From the NCBI GenBank assembly GCA_023213395.1, contig CM041465.1, positions 162,323,741 through 162,387,740 on the forward strand: a stretch of DNA of 64,000 nucleotides, read 5' to 3'. Source of the DNA: Cycas panzhihuaensis (lineage: Eukaryota > Cycadophyta). This document shows, in pieces, positions 34,516-46,199 of this stretch. The position numbers were made by a program, and so were the translations under genes. Position 1 is the stretch's first letter. The number at the start of each line of letters is the position of its first letter. Below the pieces are notes generated by a model, which was not told the DNA's origin, made no database searches, and worked only from the letters and a program-made list of their open reading frames with translations.

Positions 34516-36089
34516 CTTTGCAGGTTGATAATTAATTTTTCACCTGTAATGTTGGGGCCAATTTGTTTGCAGGTTTGTTTGTTAAAAATTATGCCATTTT
34601 TTTTTTTCCTCCAAAAGTTCTAACTTCCATATTGAAGGCTTATTCTCCAAGTGTTTGTGCATTGTTTACAATAGTTCTAGCAACATCATTGTAGAGGTCA
34701 AACAAAAACAGGATGTAGTGCTTGGGGATGATGCATTCAACCTTGCAGTACAACTTGGTTATGATTAAGCTTTGGTTGGGGTGGGGGGAGGGGAGGGGAG
34801 GGGAATATGTCTAAGATTCACCCCAACAATATACATTCCTCTAGCCATGCTATAATTCATGAACAATAATGCAAGTCTACCCCCATTCTCTCTCTTCTCT
34901 CTCTTTGATGATCACAACCATGCTAACTTTTGGTGGACCCTGTACAAACATGAAAACGCTCAAAGAAAACTGCAACATAAGAAGCATTCTATAGGAATTA
35001 CTTCATTGGATTTGAAGTTTCCATGTCTTAAGCCTCCTTCCCTGTCTTTGTTCCTAGATCTACTATGATCGTTTCACAAAAAATGGCTAGCAATGCCTCG
35101 TTAAGGAAGAATTTCAGACTCTGCCGTATCCCTACCCTAATGTTAGGGTTTCTATGTGCTCAACCTCGACTAGGAATTCCAGCCGACCACAGACGATGTG
35201 TAGAACTTGTGTATGCTCTTGTCCAAATCGAAAGTTAGCGTTCTGGAGGAGGTCCAAATTTTAGGCAAACTCCATCTTCTCATAGTGGTCGTCTATTTCT
35301 CCCAATTCTTCCAATTTGACGTGGGGAGGGAGTATCCCACCTAATCCATTGTTGATCTTTTGCACTGTATCAATGTCATGGTCTACGTTTTTCACAGATC
35401 GCAGGAGAACTTCAGTAGAGCTCCCATTACTTTATACGATTATGCCTCTAAAGTTAAAGTTAGCTCAAGCTTTGGAGTGGAATCGGGGCTGGCCGTGGGG
35501 TTGGCTCCAATCATAAGCTGATGATCAGAATGCCTCCCAATGGTCATTCATGGTTACTAAAAGATGCATTATGAAACATTTAGAGAAATGCTAATGAAAT
35601 TGTCATTGCTACCACAACATAGCGGTTGTCAAAAAGCGAAATTTTTTGGTAACATAGGGTCAAATACAAACAAAATTTGCTGCCACATAAATTTTATGGG
35701 TTTGTATTATTGATGATGTATTGAATCATCTTTAATTTGTTTTTAAGATTCGCTTTAGCTCCCTTCTCATTAGCCTAGGTCATATAGCATCATAAAGTAC
35801 TAGTCTACTTTTTGAGTCACAGAGAAGTTATTTGTAAAAATAGAAAATAATTTTCCATTGTACTTTTTTATGTTCTTTATGTTGAACTTGGCCATATGAG
35901 AAGTTTTTGGCTCCCTGCGTGGTGTCTGATGATTTAATGAGTTTTGTCGGCACTCTATGAAGTGACTAAGGGCCCCACAATGAGTATTTTCTAATAAAGT
36001 TAGTGTATGCTTTCTAAGGGCTATTTAATGTCCATTGTTCCTTTGTAGTTGTGCTTATTTTGTCACATTTTGCATTAAATATGGGTGGA

Positions 36090-36234
36090 AAATGCATGTT
36101 TTCCTGTTCAAGTAAGCTACCTCAAACTTCCTATCATAGTCTTTTCCAGAGATATAAGGTACATCGACTTAGGTGCCTCTAGGCATGTGACAGGTAGACC
36201 AGAATGGTTGAGCTATATGTGGGAAGCCATTGGA
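36090..36234 (+). pseudogene. Copia protease fragment
   Basis: The plus-strand reading YIDLGASRHVTGRPEW at about 36159-36206 is a copia protease active-site block (normally DSGAS, here DLGAS). It is cut at 36235 by element I. Its continuation on the other side was not found. Confidence 0.6.
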
Positions 36235-36640
36235 TGTTAGATTTTTCCCATGGAGAGCATTCAACATTAGCACAAATCAACAAGATCAATGAACAAGCAA
36301 TAACTGTATTAACTCAACTCATGGATGATTACATCATAATACTATTGCACCACAGAGTCAACCTGAGTCTCGATGATTACTTGATCCCTAATCTACCTCA
36401 CCTGTCTATATATACAACATAGATGGGAATACATAAGTGAAGTGGGATGCATGTGGGATAAATGATCTTTTAACCTCCTAGTGACTCTTCACCTACTAAC
36501 TAACCAATGACCTTCTAACTTCTCACATAATCACACTATAATATATGATCCTTAGACCCTAACATAATACTTAGGACTATAACTTTATTGACCCTAAGAC
36601 ACAACTTACATCTCAATACATTAAACATTATCTTCTAACA
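36235..36640 (-). repeat. Element I 3' LTR
   Basis: The right boundary (TCTTCTAACA, 36640) is fixed by homology with element B and the adjacent polypurine tract. The left boundary (TGTTAGATTT at 36235) is set by the TG...CA rule and by the break in the copia protease reading there. Confidence 0.65.
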
Positions 36641-37222
36641 CCTCGCCTTAATGTTTAATTTCAAGACCATAAAGACTAACTACCAAGGACAACAGGACAC
36701 TTAGTACTAAGGACTAACAACAAGGCTGACACAAACTTGAAGTTTGAATTTCCAATGCCTCAATCTGGGAATCATCCTGAAGATGATGTCATGGGCCCGA
36801 GCTTTGACTAAAATGCAGCAAAGCCTGTATGTCATGCTTGTTCTGTCGTCTCTTGTTTTTTTCATAGTTTCTATGTGTCTCAACTATAAGTGCGGTCTCC
36901 TTTGATTTTGGCCTTTTGGATTAAATGTGGTAGCATATGATTTCAACTCCATGAAGAGAAGGGATTCCTTCTTATTTGTTTCCAAGTCTGTAAGAACAAT
37001 CAACTTCTCAAGCCAATGAACACTTCCTTGAAAGGAAAGGAGGAACAATGATTTCTTTCCTAATTCCACGTGTGTAGGTATGTGTCCTGATCGAACAAAA
37101 TACTTTGTTCTCTCTATATCATCCAAGGAATCCTTTGTGCCAAATATGACGAGAATTTCCATTATGATTACACACACATATTTCCCAATTATGGCTACAT
37201 AAAGATAGTATATCACTTTAAC

Positions 37223-38230
37223 TTAATTGAATTTCATAGTTAAGTAGCCTACCCAAAACATATAACAACCTTGGTGGACAAGATTGTGATCAAATGATAT
37301 TCCAACTATGTTATCTCTTTCTTTGAATGAATCTTCTAGAGCCATTGCAAGGTATGTTAACACAATTTGGATTCTTTCAAGAATAAGGACAAAAAATGCA
37401 ACCAAATTGAATGTGATCATACAGAGTCTTGTGTATGTGCAAGCAATCATATGACCTAACATCATTTGGATCCTGGCAACAAACCTATCAACACAAATTA
37501 AGGTAATGTTACCCAAACTTTCTACTAAGGTAACAATGTCACCATAATACACCACCTGTAACAGATACTTTCTGGAATCACTTTCAGGTTTTTCAACCTC
37601 CATTCTTCTGGCAGTTTTCAATGCTATCTTTCTTGTCAACATGTTGAGGCTCAAAGTGTTTGGTGAAATCAAATCTTCAGATTTCAAACAGTGATCATTT
37701 GGCCTATTTTCAGAAATAGGTTCATGTAATTCTTCATCCCCTTTATGAATGTCAGATGAGACTATGTGAGAACTGATTTTACTGGAATCAAGTTGATTTT
37801 CCCTTTTTGCTTTCCTTTTCGGCTTCTTTTTTTGGTTTTTAGTCTTTCTGACAGTCTTTTGTACTTCTTTAGGGCTCTTTTCATACACTTCCCTCAACAA
37901 ATTCCAGGCCTCTTTAGCTGAGTCAATATTTTGAAGTGTATGTATAAGGAATTGGTAAGAAGGAGGAAGGTTTTTCTTGTCAAAAGTTGCAAGTATCACA
38001 TCAATGGCTATTTTGTTTTTCTTTTTGAAAATTTCCTCCCCCTTTTCGTTAATTAATGTAGGACCATCAAAAATAATTTCCCATAGCTTTTTAAACATAA
38101 ATATACATTCCATTTTGATTTTCCAAATTTCAAAATTGGTTCTGATATATTTGGGCAAGGCTATGTTACTATCAGTTATCAAAAAATTATTCTTTGTTGG
38201 TACAAAAATAATAACATCACTCAACTCCAT
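37223..38230 (-). CDS. Element I gag-like protein
   Basis: An uninterrupted minus-strand frame. I choose ATG at 38230 (MELSDVIIFVPTKNN) because it aligns with the element B start; an upstream in-frame ATG at 38254 is possible. The first ~140 residues match B gag: SNIALPKYIRTNF, IWKIKMECIFMFKKLW, NKIAIDVILATFDKKNLPPS, FLIHTLQNIDSAKEAWNLL and EVYEKSPKEVQ. Next come a very basic stretch (KNQKKKPKRKAKRENQ) and then ~150 residues that I do not recognise, which may be a frameshifted knuckle region. Compared with B, the frame is better preserved. It probably forms the packaging particle of a parasitic element. Confidence 0.7.
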   Translation of the reverse strand: MELSDVIIFVPTKNNFLITDSNIALPKYIRTNFEIWKIKMECIFMFKKLWEIIFDGPTLINEKGEEIFKKKNKIAIDVILATFDKKNLPPSYQFLIHTLQNIDSAKEAWNLLREVYEKSPKEVQKTVRKTKNQKKKPKRKAKRENQLDSSKISSHIVSSDIHKGDEELHEPISENRPNDHCLKSEDLISPNTLSLNMLTRKIALKTARRMEVEKPESDSRKYLLQVVYYGDIVTLVESLGNITLICVDRFVARIQMMLGHMIACTYTRLCMITFNLVAFFVLILERIQIVLTYLAMALEDSFKERDNIVGISFDHNLVHQGCYMFWVGYLTMKFN

Positions 38231-39076
38231 GATGTATAAATGTATCCACTTCAACCTAAAATAAATCTATCAAAACAATAGAAAAATACCTCAAATTACA
38301 TATCAATACGCCTGTCTTTGAAGTACGATTCCAACGCCTTAGACCATTTTGAAAACGAATGCCTGGATGAAGAGATATCGCAAAAACTATACAGAGACCT
38401 CCTTAAGCACCAAAACTCAAGAAGGGTAGCCTTAAGACCCCTAAGCTAATTAGCCCCAGGTCACTAAAACTCACCATGTGAGCCCTCATTGAGCTAAAAA
38501 GAACTAATAAATCTCAAATGAGATTTCAATCCTGTTAAATCAGTTTGAAAATTATTGAATCCACCCTATTCGATTTGAATTCCAAGGATTCCAAATTGAC
38601 TTGCAATCTAGCTAAATTTTAGAAAACCTTTATAGAAATAATTAAATCTGCCTCATGATAATTGATGTCCATGGATATGAAAACAATTTTTAGTCTAATT
38701 AAATTTATCTCTTCATTCACAAAAGAAACAATATCCAGGTCACCTGCATGTGAAAGTTCTTTGTCAGTCTATAAATATCTAATTCTTCCGAAATTCTTCC
38801 AAGGTTGAACCAACATCTTTGGCTTGACCACGAAACTTCGATGCAAGGATTTTTCAGGGCATCCTTGTTTTCTTCCACACAGATGTCTACACAGGATTTA
38901 TTCTATCCCTACTTTTCAATGGGCATACTCTAATACGGCTAGGTCTCCTCCATTCACGTAGGATCTTGAGCAATGATTTTCACGGCGGCTTCTTCACAAA
39001 TCATTTTCATGGTGGGTGACCTCTTCTTCTTTGATTTGATTTATAGTTTCATCTGTCTGCTGCTCTACGCCGGTTG

Positions 39077-39081
39077 GTTAT
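39077..39081. repeat. Target-site duplication of gypsy F (left)
   Basis: GTTAT here and ATTAT at 55638-55642: four of five bases agree, pairing the two long LTRs. Confidence 0.7.
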
Positions 39082-40031
39082 TGTTGGGACATATTTTGGC
39101 ACAATAGGCTATGTGGAAACCGGATGTAGGGCTGTGTTGACCATTGGAATATAGGTACGGACCGTATGAAGGTACGTATGGCGAGAAAAGCTAGAAAAAC
39201 AAGCATTTTGGGTAATATGACAGGTGCATACCATAACAAGTATGCAACACAGAGTACGTACCATTTGTGGCACACTAATGAATAACAAGGTGCGCATGAC
39301 AGACCTGGACCAAAAGACACCAAAGGATGATGACATCAGCACCAAGGGACGTACGTATAAACGTATGGATGAAAAGGCACTAGTTAAAAGTAATTAATCA
39401 AGTGATTAAGTGAAAGGATACATTGAGGTTGAAAAGATACGGTTATAATAGGGAGTCATAACCCTTCATCAAAAGGCACCAAAGAGGCACATTTAAGGAA
39501 GTTTGCAAGGACCATTCCAGTGGTGAGAGCTGAGTTATTCATTCCATGACATATTCTCAAGGGTGAGAGTTGAGTAATTCAATCCTATGGCATACTCTCA
39601 AGGTTGAGAGCTGAGCATTCATTCCACATGGTGGTACGGTAGCCAACAAGCAAGATTAGCGGTGCGGATCAGAGTTACAGCAGATGCATTCTATGATGCA
39701 TACCCTTTTGAAATGTATATAACAGAACTCAGTGTATATGCCGGAATGTATAGGGAATACATTCTAGAACTTATTGTATGAGACCTATTGCTTAATAAAA
39801 AGAAGAGTTATGTGGAAATCTGTGTTCTATGTGCACTATGATGCTTGTATGATGGATAATTGTTGATTATTGTACTGCTGTGTGTAATCTATGATGACGT
39901 TATGTGAAAATTGTGAATAAATCTGTGATAATTTGGTGTATGAAGCATGTTGACTATATCCTAGACTAGACTACCAATGATCCCTTGACAAGTGTACTAT
40001 CTCATAAGTGTAGTGAGAAACAAAGTCAACA
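39082..40031 (+). repeat. Gypsy F 5' LTR
   Basis: 950 bp, TGTTGGGACATATT to AAAGTCAACA. It includes three ~40-bp internal repeats (GGTGAGAGCTGAGTTATTC type) at 39522-39640. The bases after the LTR (ATTCGTTTTGTTGCC) align with a decayed ATTGGCGCCGTTGCC-type primer-binding site. Confidence 0.95.
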
Positions 40032-40297
40032 TTCGTTTTGTTGCCTGCGTCCACTGAGGAGAGATTAGGGCCAGGAGTTTCACAAGGGGAGAATGTTCAA
40101 AGAGCAGAGGACCTTGGCTGTGGTCATGATGGCGGGCTGTAAGTAAGCCTCCGACAGCCAGGGGACCTTCCAATGCCACCGAAGAGGCCTTCGAAGGTGG
40201 GAGAGCCACAAAAGGGTACTTTACCAAAGGGAAAAAAACAAGCAGATAGAGGGCATTATGTTGGTCAAAGGAGTCAAAATTAAGAAGAGCAAGAAGA

Positions 40298-42034
40298 TTG
40301 AGTTTACATAATAACGAGACTAAGGGACAGTCCGTTGAAGAATTTGAGGCAAATAGAGCCCAGACACCTCAAGAACAAGGAGAGGAAAATAATGGTGAGC
40401 AAATGGTACTAACACCTGCTCCAATCAAATATGACCTTTTAAGCCCGGAAAAGGAGGAAAAACCAAAAGGAAATGTGGAACACAATGACACCCTAAGGAA
40501 GGAGGAAAATACACTTGTGGATGATACCTTGAAGGACCTGAGCGATAGCTAGAAGAAGGTAGAGGAAGGTCCCTCGGCATATTGGGAGAATAAACTAACG
40601 AGGCAACTATTTGAGGATTTGCAGGACAAGGGGTCCGAGCAATCTTATCTAGTGGTCACACCATTGACGATACAAGTACCAAGAGTACCAGAGCCAATAC
40701 ATTTAAAAACACCATTCAAGAATCCTCTATTTAGAAGAGATAGTGCTGCACAAAGCACCCCATATACACCACCTAAAGTGAAGGGTGGAGAAAAAGGAGT
40801 AGAATCCTTTGATGAGGCGAAAAGAGAAGGATCACCACTAGGTGGGACACCAGTGCAGTCACCAAGGATGGACGATTTTAGAGATTTTGGTAAATTTATC
40901 TTTAATGACACCTTAGATGCAGCAGAGCACGTGTATTTATTCCAAGATTTGGTCAATGTTAAAAAAATCATAGACAAAGATGAAGTAAAGGCGAGATTTC
41001 CCTGCACAATAAGGGGAGTACTATTGGCATGGTACAAAGAATTGAATAAAACAAAAACATGGGCAAATACAAAGAAATCCTTTGAGGAAAGATTTCAAAA
41101 ATTCCAAAGTAACAAAGTTGTGGAGATTGCCCTAAGGGAAATAAAGCAGAGGCCTAGTGAATTAGTGTTTACTTACATCAATTGTATGAAAATTATTGCT
41201 ATCAACATGATTAATGAAACAATTATAGACCACAACATGAAGAACTACTTCATCAGAGGATTAAATGAAAAATTAAGGTCTATGATGCATGCGCATCCAC
41301 TAAAATCATTCAAAAATGCTCAAGAGTTGGCGTTGGACTTCGAAGCAAAGATGGATGCCTAAGTAGGAGGGCATGATCCCCTTTTACTAAGGCTACAAGA
41401 AGAAATAAGGGAAATGAAACAAAATTAGCATAATCGACCCTTTTGCCAAGTAGGAATCTCAGAAGAAGAGTCCAACGTGGAAGCTCTAAGGAAAGAGGTC
41501 GCCTGACTTAAGATGAGAAATAACAAAGAGGAGGAAGAAGTAAAGAAGAGAAAGGACCGAGAATTTAAAATCAAGAAATGGTGCCATATTTGTGAGGAAA
41601 GTTCGTATACAACTAAGGAATGCGAAGCTAATCCAAGGAATAGTGCAATGCATCAAACAGATAAATGGTGTCATATATGTGACATGGATAGTCACACTAC
41701 CAAAGATTGTTTTTATAACCCTAGAAGAAGAGCCTATAGAGGGTGAGGTAGGGGAAGAGGGGGCAACCCACCTCGAAATATATATACAATGAGGAGTACA
41801 CATGAATCCTCAAAGAAAAAACAACCAATGGGGAGATGTTTGATCTGTCTACAATTCAGGCATTGGAAATCAGACTGCCCAACTAAACAAGAATACAAAC
41901 ACAAACCATTTGTATGCAACAATTGTGGACCAAGTGAGCACAAAACAAAGGACTGTAAGGGAAAGGCAAAAGCAACCAACTTAATGACTTTTATTCCAGA
42001 GAGCAATAAGAACATAAAACTCCAAAAGAAATAG
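40298..42034 (+). pseudogene. Gypsy F gag with zinc-knuckle cluster
   Basis: One frame with stops near 40550, 41362, 41430 and 41506. The acidic N-terminus is followed at about 40890-41355 by the capsid-like region (RFPCTIRGVLLAWYKELNKT, then FEERFQKFQS, FTYINCMKII and YFIRGLNEKLRSMM), typical of Retrotrans_gag. From 41575 four CCHC-like knuckles follow: CHICEESSYTTKEC (His replaced by Tyr), CHICDMDSHTTKDC, CLICLQFRHWKSDC and CNNCGPSEHKTKDC. Gag packages the element RNA; knuckles bind nucleic acid. Gypsy G keeps a homologous third/fourth knuckle and gag tail on the minus strand. Confidence 0.85.
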
Positions 42035-42342
42035 AAAGGAAATGGATAAAGGATATCCAAACCCATAAACGAAAATAGATAGAGTCAAACAAGCAAAATA
42101 AGTATTGGAGGAATTAGCCCAATCTGAGATGATATTACCAATGGGTAAACCAGAAACAAAATATGTATATGTGGAAAAAAAATAGACAAAAAGAGAAGAT
42201 GCCTGAGGAGCACAAGGCGCAACCTCAATTGGTACAAATGGAAGAGTTATTTAAGTGATTACTAGTAGAAGACATCCCACAAATGTTGTTGCTAATGGAG
42301 AATCTAGTGAAATAGTTACAGTTAACAATCCCCTTATGTCAA

Positions 42343-42770
42343 GTGATAGATTGGATCAAAGTAGGGATACTACAACAACGAGAAGTCACTAAGAATTTAA
42401 AGAAAATAATGCCATCCTTTGACATGGATCCAATGGTAGCAATCACAGTATTAGGAGAGAAATTTTCAAGTGTAATTGTGGATGGAGGAGTCGCTGTAAA
42501 CGTGTTACCAACCTCGACATGGCAAAAATTGGGAAGCCCTAAACTGGAAGCGGCAACCTATTCATTGAAATTGTCAAATGAATTATTGGTGAGACCAATG
42601 GGGAAACTCGCCAACATCAAAGGTGGATGTGGCAGGAATTATTGTAAGAATTGATTTTATGATTGTAGAAACAGAAAAAGGTGCAACACCCTATCCAACC
42701 TTGTTGGGACGACCATGGTTGTACAAAACCCAGTGTCTCCAGAACTGGAGAGACGTAACCTTTACCTTGT
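42343..42770 (+). pseudogene. Gypsy F protease
   Basis: FDMDPMVAITVLGEKFSSVI leads into VDGGVAVNVLP, the aspartic protease active-site region, with DGG where DSG or DTG is usual. G has VDGGATVNVLP, so DGG is the family form and not damage to one copy. A frameshift near 42630 separates this from IDFMIVETEKGATPYPTLLG and RPWL, the second protease block. The protease cuts the polyprotein. Confidence 0.85.
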
Positions 42771-44265
42771 CGGATGGTGGAAATGAAGTAGTCCTTCCAA
42801 TGCTAGGAAAGAATTCTATTGAGGTGATACTAGATGACAGATCAAGTACGACTATTGCAAGTGAGGAAACAACATCCTCATTTGATGAAGGAAACCTATA
42901 CCATACAGCCGAAGAGCCAACCAAGATGATCAACTCCCAAGAGACGGAACCAACCTACTTTGGGGAGATCTACAATTCTTCTAATGATGAGAATGGAATG
43001 AAATTCGTAGATTATTGGTCACAAGATGCTTACGAAGTCAATTCTCCTTCTTATAGATGCAATTTGCTTTTTAAATATGTAACTGATGACATTGACAATA
43101 ATTTAAAATCTTTTGAGTATATGGGGACTAACAATAGTATAGAAAATAGTATAGAGAATAATAACAACCTAACCCTAGACCTAAACCCCCCTATTCCTAG
43201 TATACCTAATTTATTTCATAATTCTATAATATATAATACTAGCCCTAACCCCTCCTCTACCTTAGGTGTGGGTCCTAAGGTAGATTACCCTTCCCCACCC
43301 CTATTACAACACAGGGAAGGAAGTAGTAATCCTTCCTCATCTTCTTTAGAGGTACACCCACCTAGTGATCGGTCATTTCCAAATGTTGGCACCAAATTTG
43401 AGGAAATGGAAAGGGAACTAGCGCAATATACCCCTAGAGACTTAGGTCTAGGTAGTAGGATAACCATCCTTGAGGAAAGAAACCTTGAAACATACATTGG
43501 GGATTATGTCAAACCTTTTTATGGGGATCAACTATATGGAACCACTCATTTTACTCATTGTATAGAGTATTGGATAGAAGAGGGAAATTAGAACAAAAGT
43601 CAATGGCAAACAGACTTGATACTAACCTTGCGAGGGATGACATGGTATTGGTACCTAGCCCACCAAGCTACCTTCCAAGGTGTGAAGGAACTACAATCAA
43701 CATTTAGAATATGGTTTGACCACCCGAAGCAATTAAATATCCCATTATTCTATGTAGGAGAATGTCCCAATAAACATATTCAAAAGTGCAAACAAGAATG
43801 GATATCCTTGAGTCTATCAAAGAAAACATGGAGCAACCTTTTCTACCACACCTTAGGTCAGGTGGCAAGGAATTGGTTCCTGGGAAAAGAATGGAACCTG
43901 GATACAACATGGAAAAAACTTAAAAAATACTTTATAAAAACATTCTCACACTCATCAGAAAATAAAAACATTGATAGGATTCTCAAGGTTATTAGAAAAT
44001 TAAGTATAAAGCTAAAACAAAAAACCATGTCATCAGTACAAAAGAAGGAGGAACAAGAATCAGAGGATGAAGGAAAAGAAGAAATTCCTAATTATCCTAC
44101 AGAGTTCATCGAGATCAATTATGGCAAAAGAAAAGTAGAAGATACCCCTGCCCATAAAACAAGAGATAAAAAAGATATTGGAATAACAAAACTAAAAACA
44201 ACCGAAATTAATGTTGAAAGTAAGGAGGAACCCAAAACCATTCGGATTAGAGATTATTGGGATGA
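42771..44265 (+). pseudogene. Gypsy F protease-RT spacer with second gag-like domain
   Basis: After protease comes a ~270-residue spacer: an acidic part, a Pro/Ser/Asn-rich part (43190-43400), then a conserved block ERNLETYIGDYVKPFYGDQL that G also retains (59110-59250, minus). A stop at about 43589 is followed by a second region (43616-44013) with the pattern of Retrotrans_gag: WISLSLSKKTWSNLFYHTLG, QVARNWFLGKEW, TTWKKLKKYFIKTFS. A Lys/Glu-rich linker leads to RT. I know of no defined role for this second domain; a sequence-only inference. Confidence 0.6.
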
Positions 44266-45725
44266 TCAAACAATAGCTAAAGCTCCACAATTATTTGAAG
44301 AGTTTCATGATGTGTTCGCATGGTCGTATAAAGACCTTAAGGGCATTCCCCCAAAGATTGGAATGCACCATATCGACCTGATAGAAAGAGCCAAGTTGGT
44401 AAAGCAAAGACCATATTGAATGAATCCCAAATACAAGGAAAAGGTAAAAGCAGAGCTAGATAAGATGTTGGAAGCAAGGTATATTTATGAAATTGACTAC
44501 AACGACTGCGTAACCCTTATAGTAGTGGTTTTGAAAAAGAACGAAAAAATACGTGTCTGTGTGGATTACAGATAACTGAACAAAGTAACTAAAAAGGATC
44601 CCTTTCCATTTCCTTTTACGGAGAATATTTTGGAAGCCGTGGGAGGAAACGAAATATATTCCTTCACAGATGGGTTCAGTGGATATAACCAAGTACAAAT
44701 CACCCCCGAGGATCAGGCGAAAACAATGTTTGTAACAAAATGGGGAACATATGCATACAGGGTGGTGCCCTTTGGTCTTACAAATGCCCCATCCACATTT
44801 CAAAGGATAGTAATTAACATATTCCACAAAATGATTAGTGAAAAAGTGGCAGTATTCTTGGATGATTGGACATTGTACGGATTCATGAAAAACCATATGG
44901 ATAATCTTAGAGAAATGTTGCAAACATGCTGTGAAAATAAATTATGTTTAAATCTGGAGAAATGTACCTTCTTGGTATCATTTGGAAACTTGTTGGGCCA
45001 TATAGTGAGCAAAGAAGGATTATTAAACCCAGCCAAGGTATCTGCAATTTTGCATTTTCTGATGCCATTCACGAGAAAGCAATTGAAAGGATTCTTGGGA
45101 TTAACCGGTTATTATAGAAAATTCATTAGGGGGTATGCATGCATATCAAGATCGCTTGAAGAACTATTGAAAAAAGATGTTGAATGGAAATGGGGTAGAG
45201 AGCAACAACAGGCGTTTGAAGCACTAAAATAGGCCATAATATCAGCACCCATACTAAGATTTCCGGATTGGAAGAAAGTCTTCCATGTACATGCCGACGC
45301 CTTGCAGTATGCCATCGGATATGTATTAGTACAACCAAGTGATGATAAAATGGACCATCCTATATATTTTGCAAGTCAGAAACTTACAAAGGCAAAACAA
45401 CATTACACCATGATAGAGAGAGAAGCACTCAGAATGGTGTATGCATTACAAAAATTCTGACATTATCTGTTGTCAAACCCATTCTTATTCTTCATCGACC
45501 ACCAAGTACTGATGTACTTAGTGAACAAACCCATAATGAGGAGACGGATTAGAATGTGGCTAATGTTATTTTAGGAATTTTCGTTTAAAATGATTGTGAA
45601 ACTGGGAAAAGCCCACATCATACTTGATCAATTATCAAGAATTGCAAATGGAGAAAAAGCTACAGAGATACCAGATGACTTCCCCGATGCAACATTATTC
45701 AGCATAGAGTCGGTCTTGTGACAGA
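44266..45725 (+). pseudogene. Gypsy F RT and RNase H, first part
   Basis: FHDVFAWSYKDLKGIPPKIG marks the RT entry; RT blocks FTDGFSGYNQVQI, GLTNAPSTFQRIV and the active site VAVFLDDWTLYG (FLDD) are present, as are LLGHIVSKEG and LGLTGYYRKFI. RNase H follows: ILRFPDWKK, HVHADALQYAIGYVLVQP (normally HxDAS), YFASQKLT, EREALRMVYALQKF, FFIDHQVL. The frame stops several times (near 44418, 44573, 45230, 45460, 45573). It ends at SIESVL-stop-QM, where gypsy H inserted; the reading resumes at 51683 as [11 protein letters not shown]. Confidence 0.9.
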
Positions 45726-46040
45726 TGCGTCTTGACCAAAGTAGTAGCTATTATTTTGAAGGGAAAAATAGGTACAACTAGGCTTGATTAGGTACGGTTA
45801 AGCATTGGTAAGTGCAAACTAGATAGCTGATAGGTACAACCAGGCTGTGGATAGGTGCAACTAGTCCGCTAATAGGTGCAACTAAGAGGTGGGCAAGAGT
45901 AACCAAGCAACTAGTAAGTGCAACCAGGCCACTAACAGGTGCAACCAAGCCGCTGACAGGTGCGACCAAGCTGCTGACAGGTGCAACCAAGCTGTTGATA
46001 GGTGCAACCAAGTTGCTGACAAGTGCAACCAAGCTCCTTA
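45726..46040 (+). repeat. Gypsy H 5' LTR, truncated, with 21-bp tandem array
   Basis: Starts TGCGTCTTGACCAAAGTAGT and matches 50991-51330. Most of it is a ~21-bp unit, TGCTGACAGGTGCAACCAAGC, in about 12 imperfect copies (45770-46040). It ends abruptly where the partner LTR continues for another 350 bp. Confidence 0.85.
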
Positions 46041-46199
46041 TAATAAAACACAGGATGATTATTTGTATTTGTTGCCTGATAATGAGACATTTAGCTGCAA
46101 ATAGCATTGAGAATTGTTTGCCTCAAAATCTTGCACCTATAAAATTGATGTTAGAATTGCAAAATGTTTCCCATTTTGGGGATTGAAATTGCTACCAAT

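Larger units (their letters stand above)
31746..36050. other. Probable SAC intron or flank, no gene seen
   Basis: No exon encoding the CX5R motif or later SAC blocks was found. Contents noted separately: a 128-bp tandem duplication, a ~29-bp minisatellite, and an LTR-like end near 34.5 kb. A run GGGGTGGGGGGAGGGGAGGGGAGGGG-type tract near 34778 is G-rich. Confidence 0.45.
36235..39081 (-). mobile_element. Element I: gag-only element related to B, 3' part
   Basis: Right to left: leader, gag (37223-38230), non-coding, polypurine tract and 3' LTR (36235-36640). Read on the minus strand, the end of the interior and the start of the LTR (ATTAAACATTAAGGCGAGG, then TGTTAGAAGATAATG) align with the same junction in B. 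Gypsy F interrupts it at 39082. No pol is present. The LTR found beyond F (56381-56935) belongs to the C family, not to this 3' LTR. Confidence 0.75.

Noticed and set aside
39109-39345. Minus-strand open frames near the start of gypsy F
   Set aside because: They lie within the 950-bp LTR and are broken in the other LTR copy.
44456-44923. Minus-strand open frame of 155 codons
   Set aside because: Antisense of gypsy F RT, whose FLDD and other RT blocks are on the plus strand.
45889-46104. Open frame with a regular 7-residue repeat (NQAADRC type)
   Set aside because: It is a translation of the 21-bp array in the gypsy H LTR (21 is a multiple of three, so the frame stays open). The partner LTR does not keep the frame.
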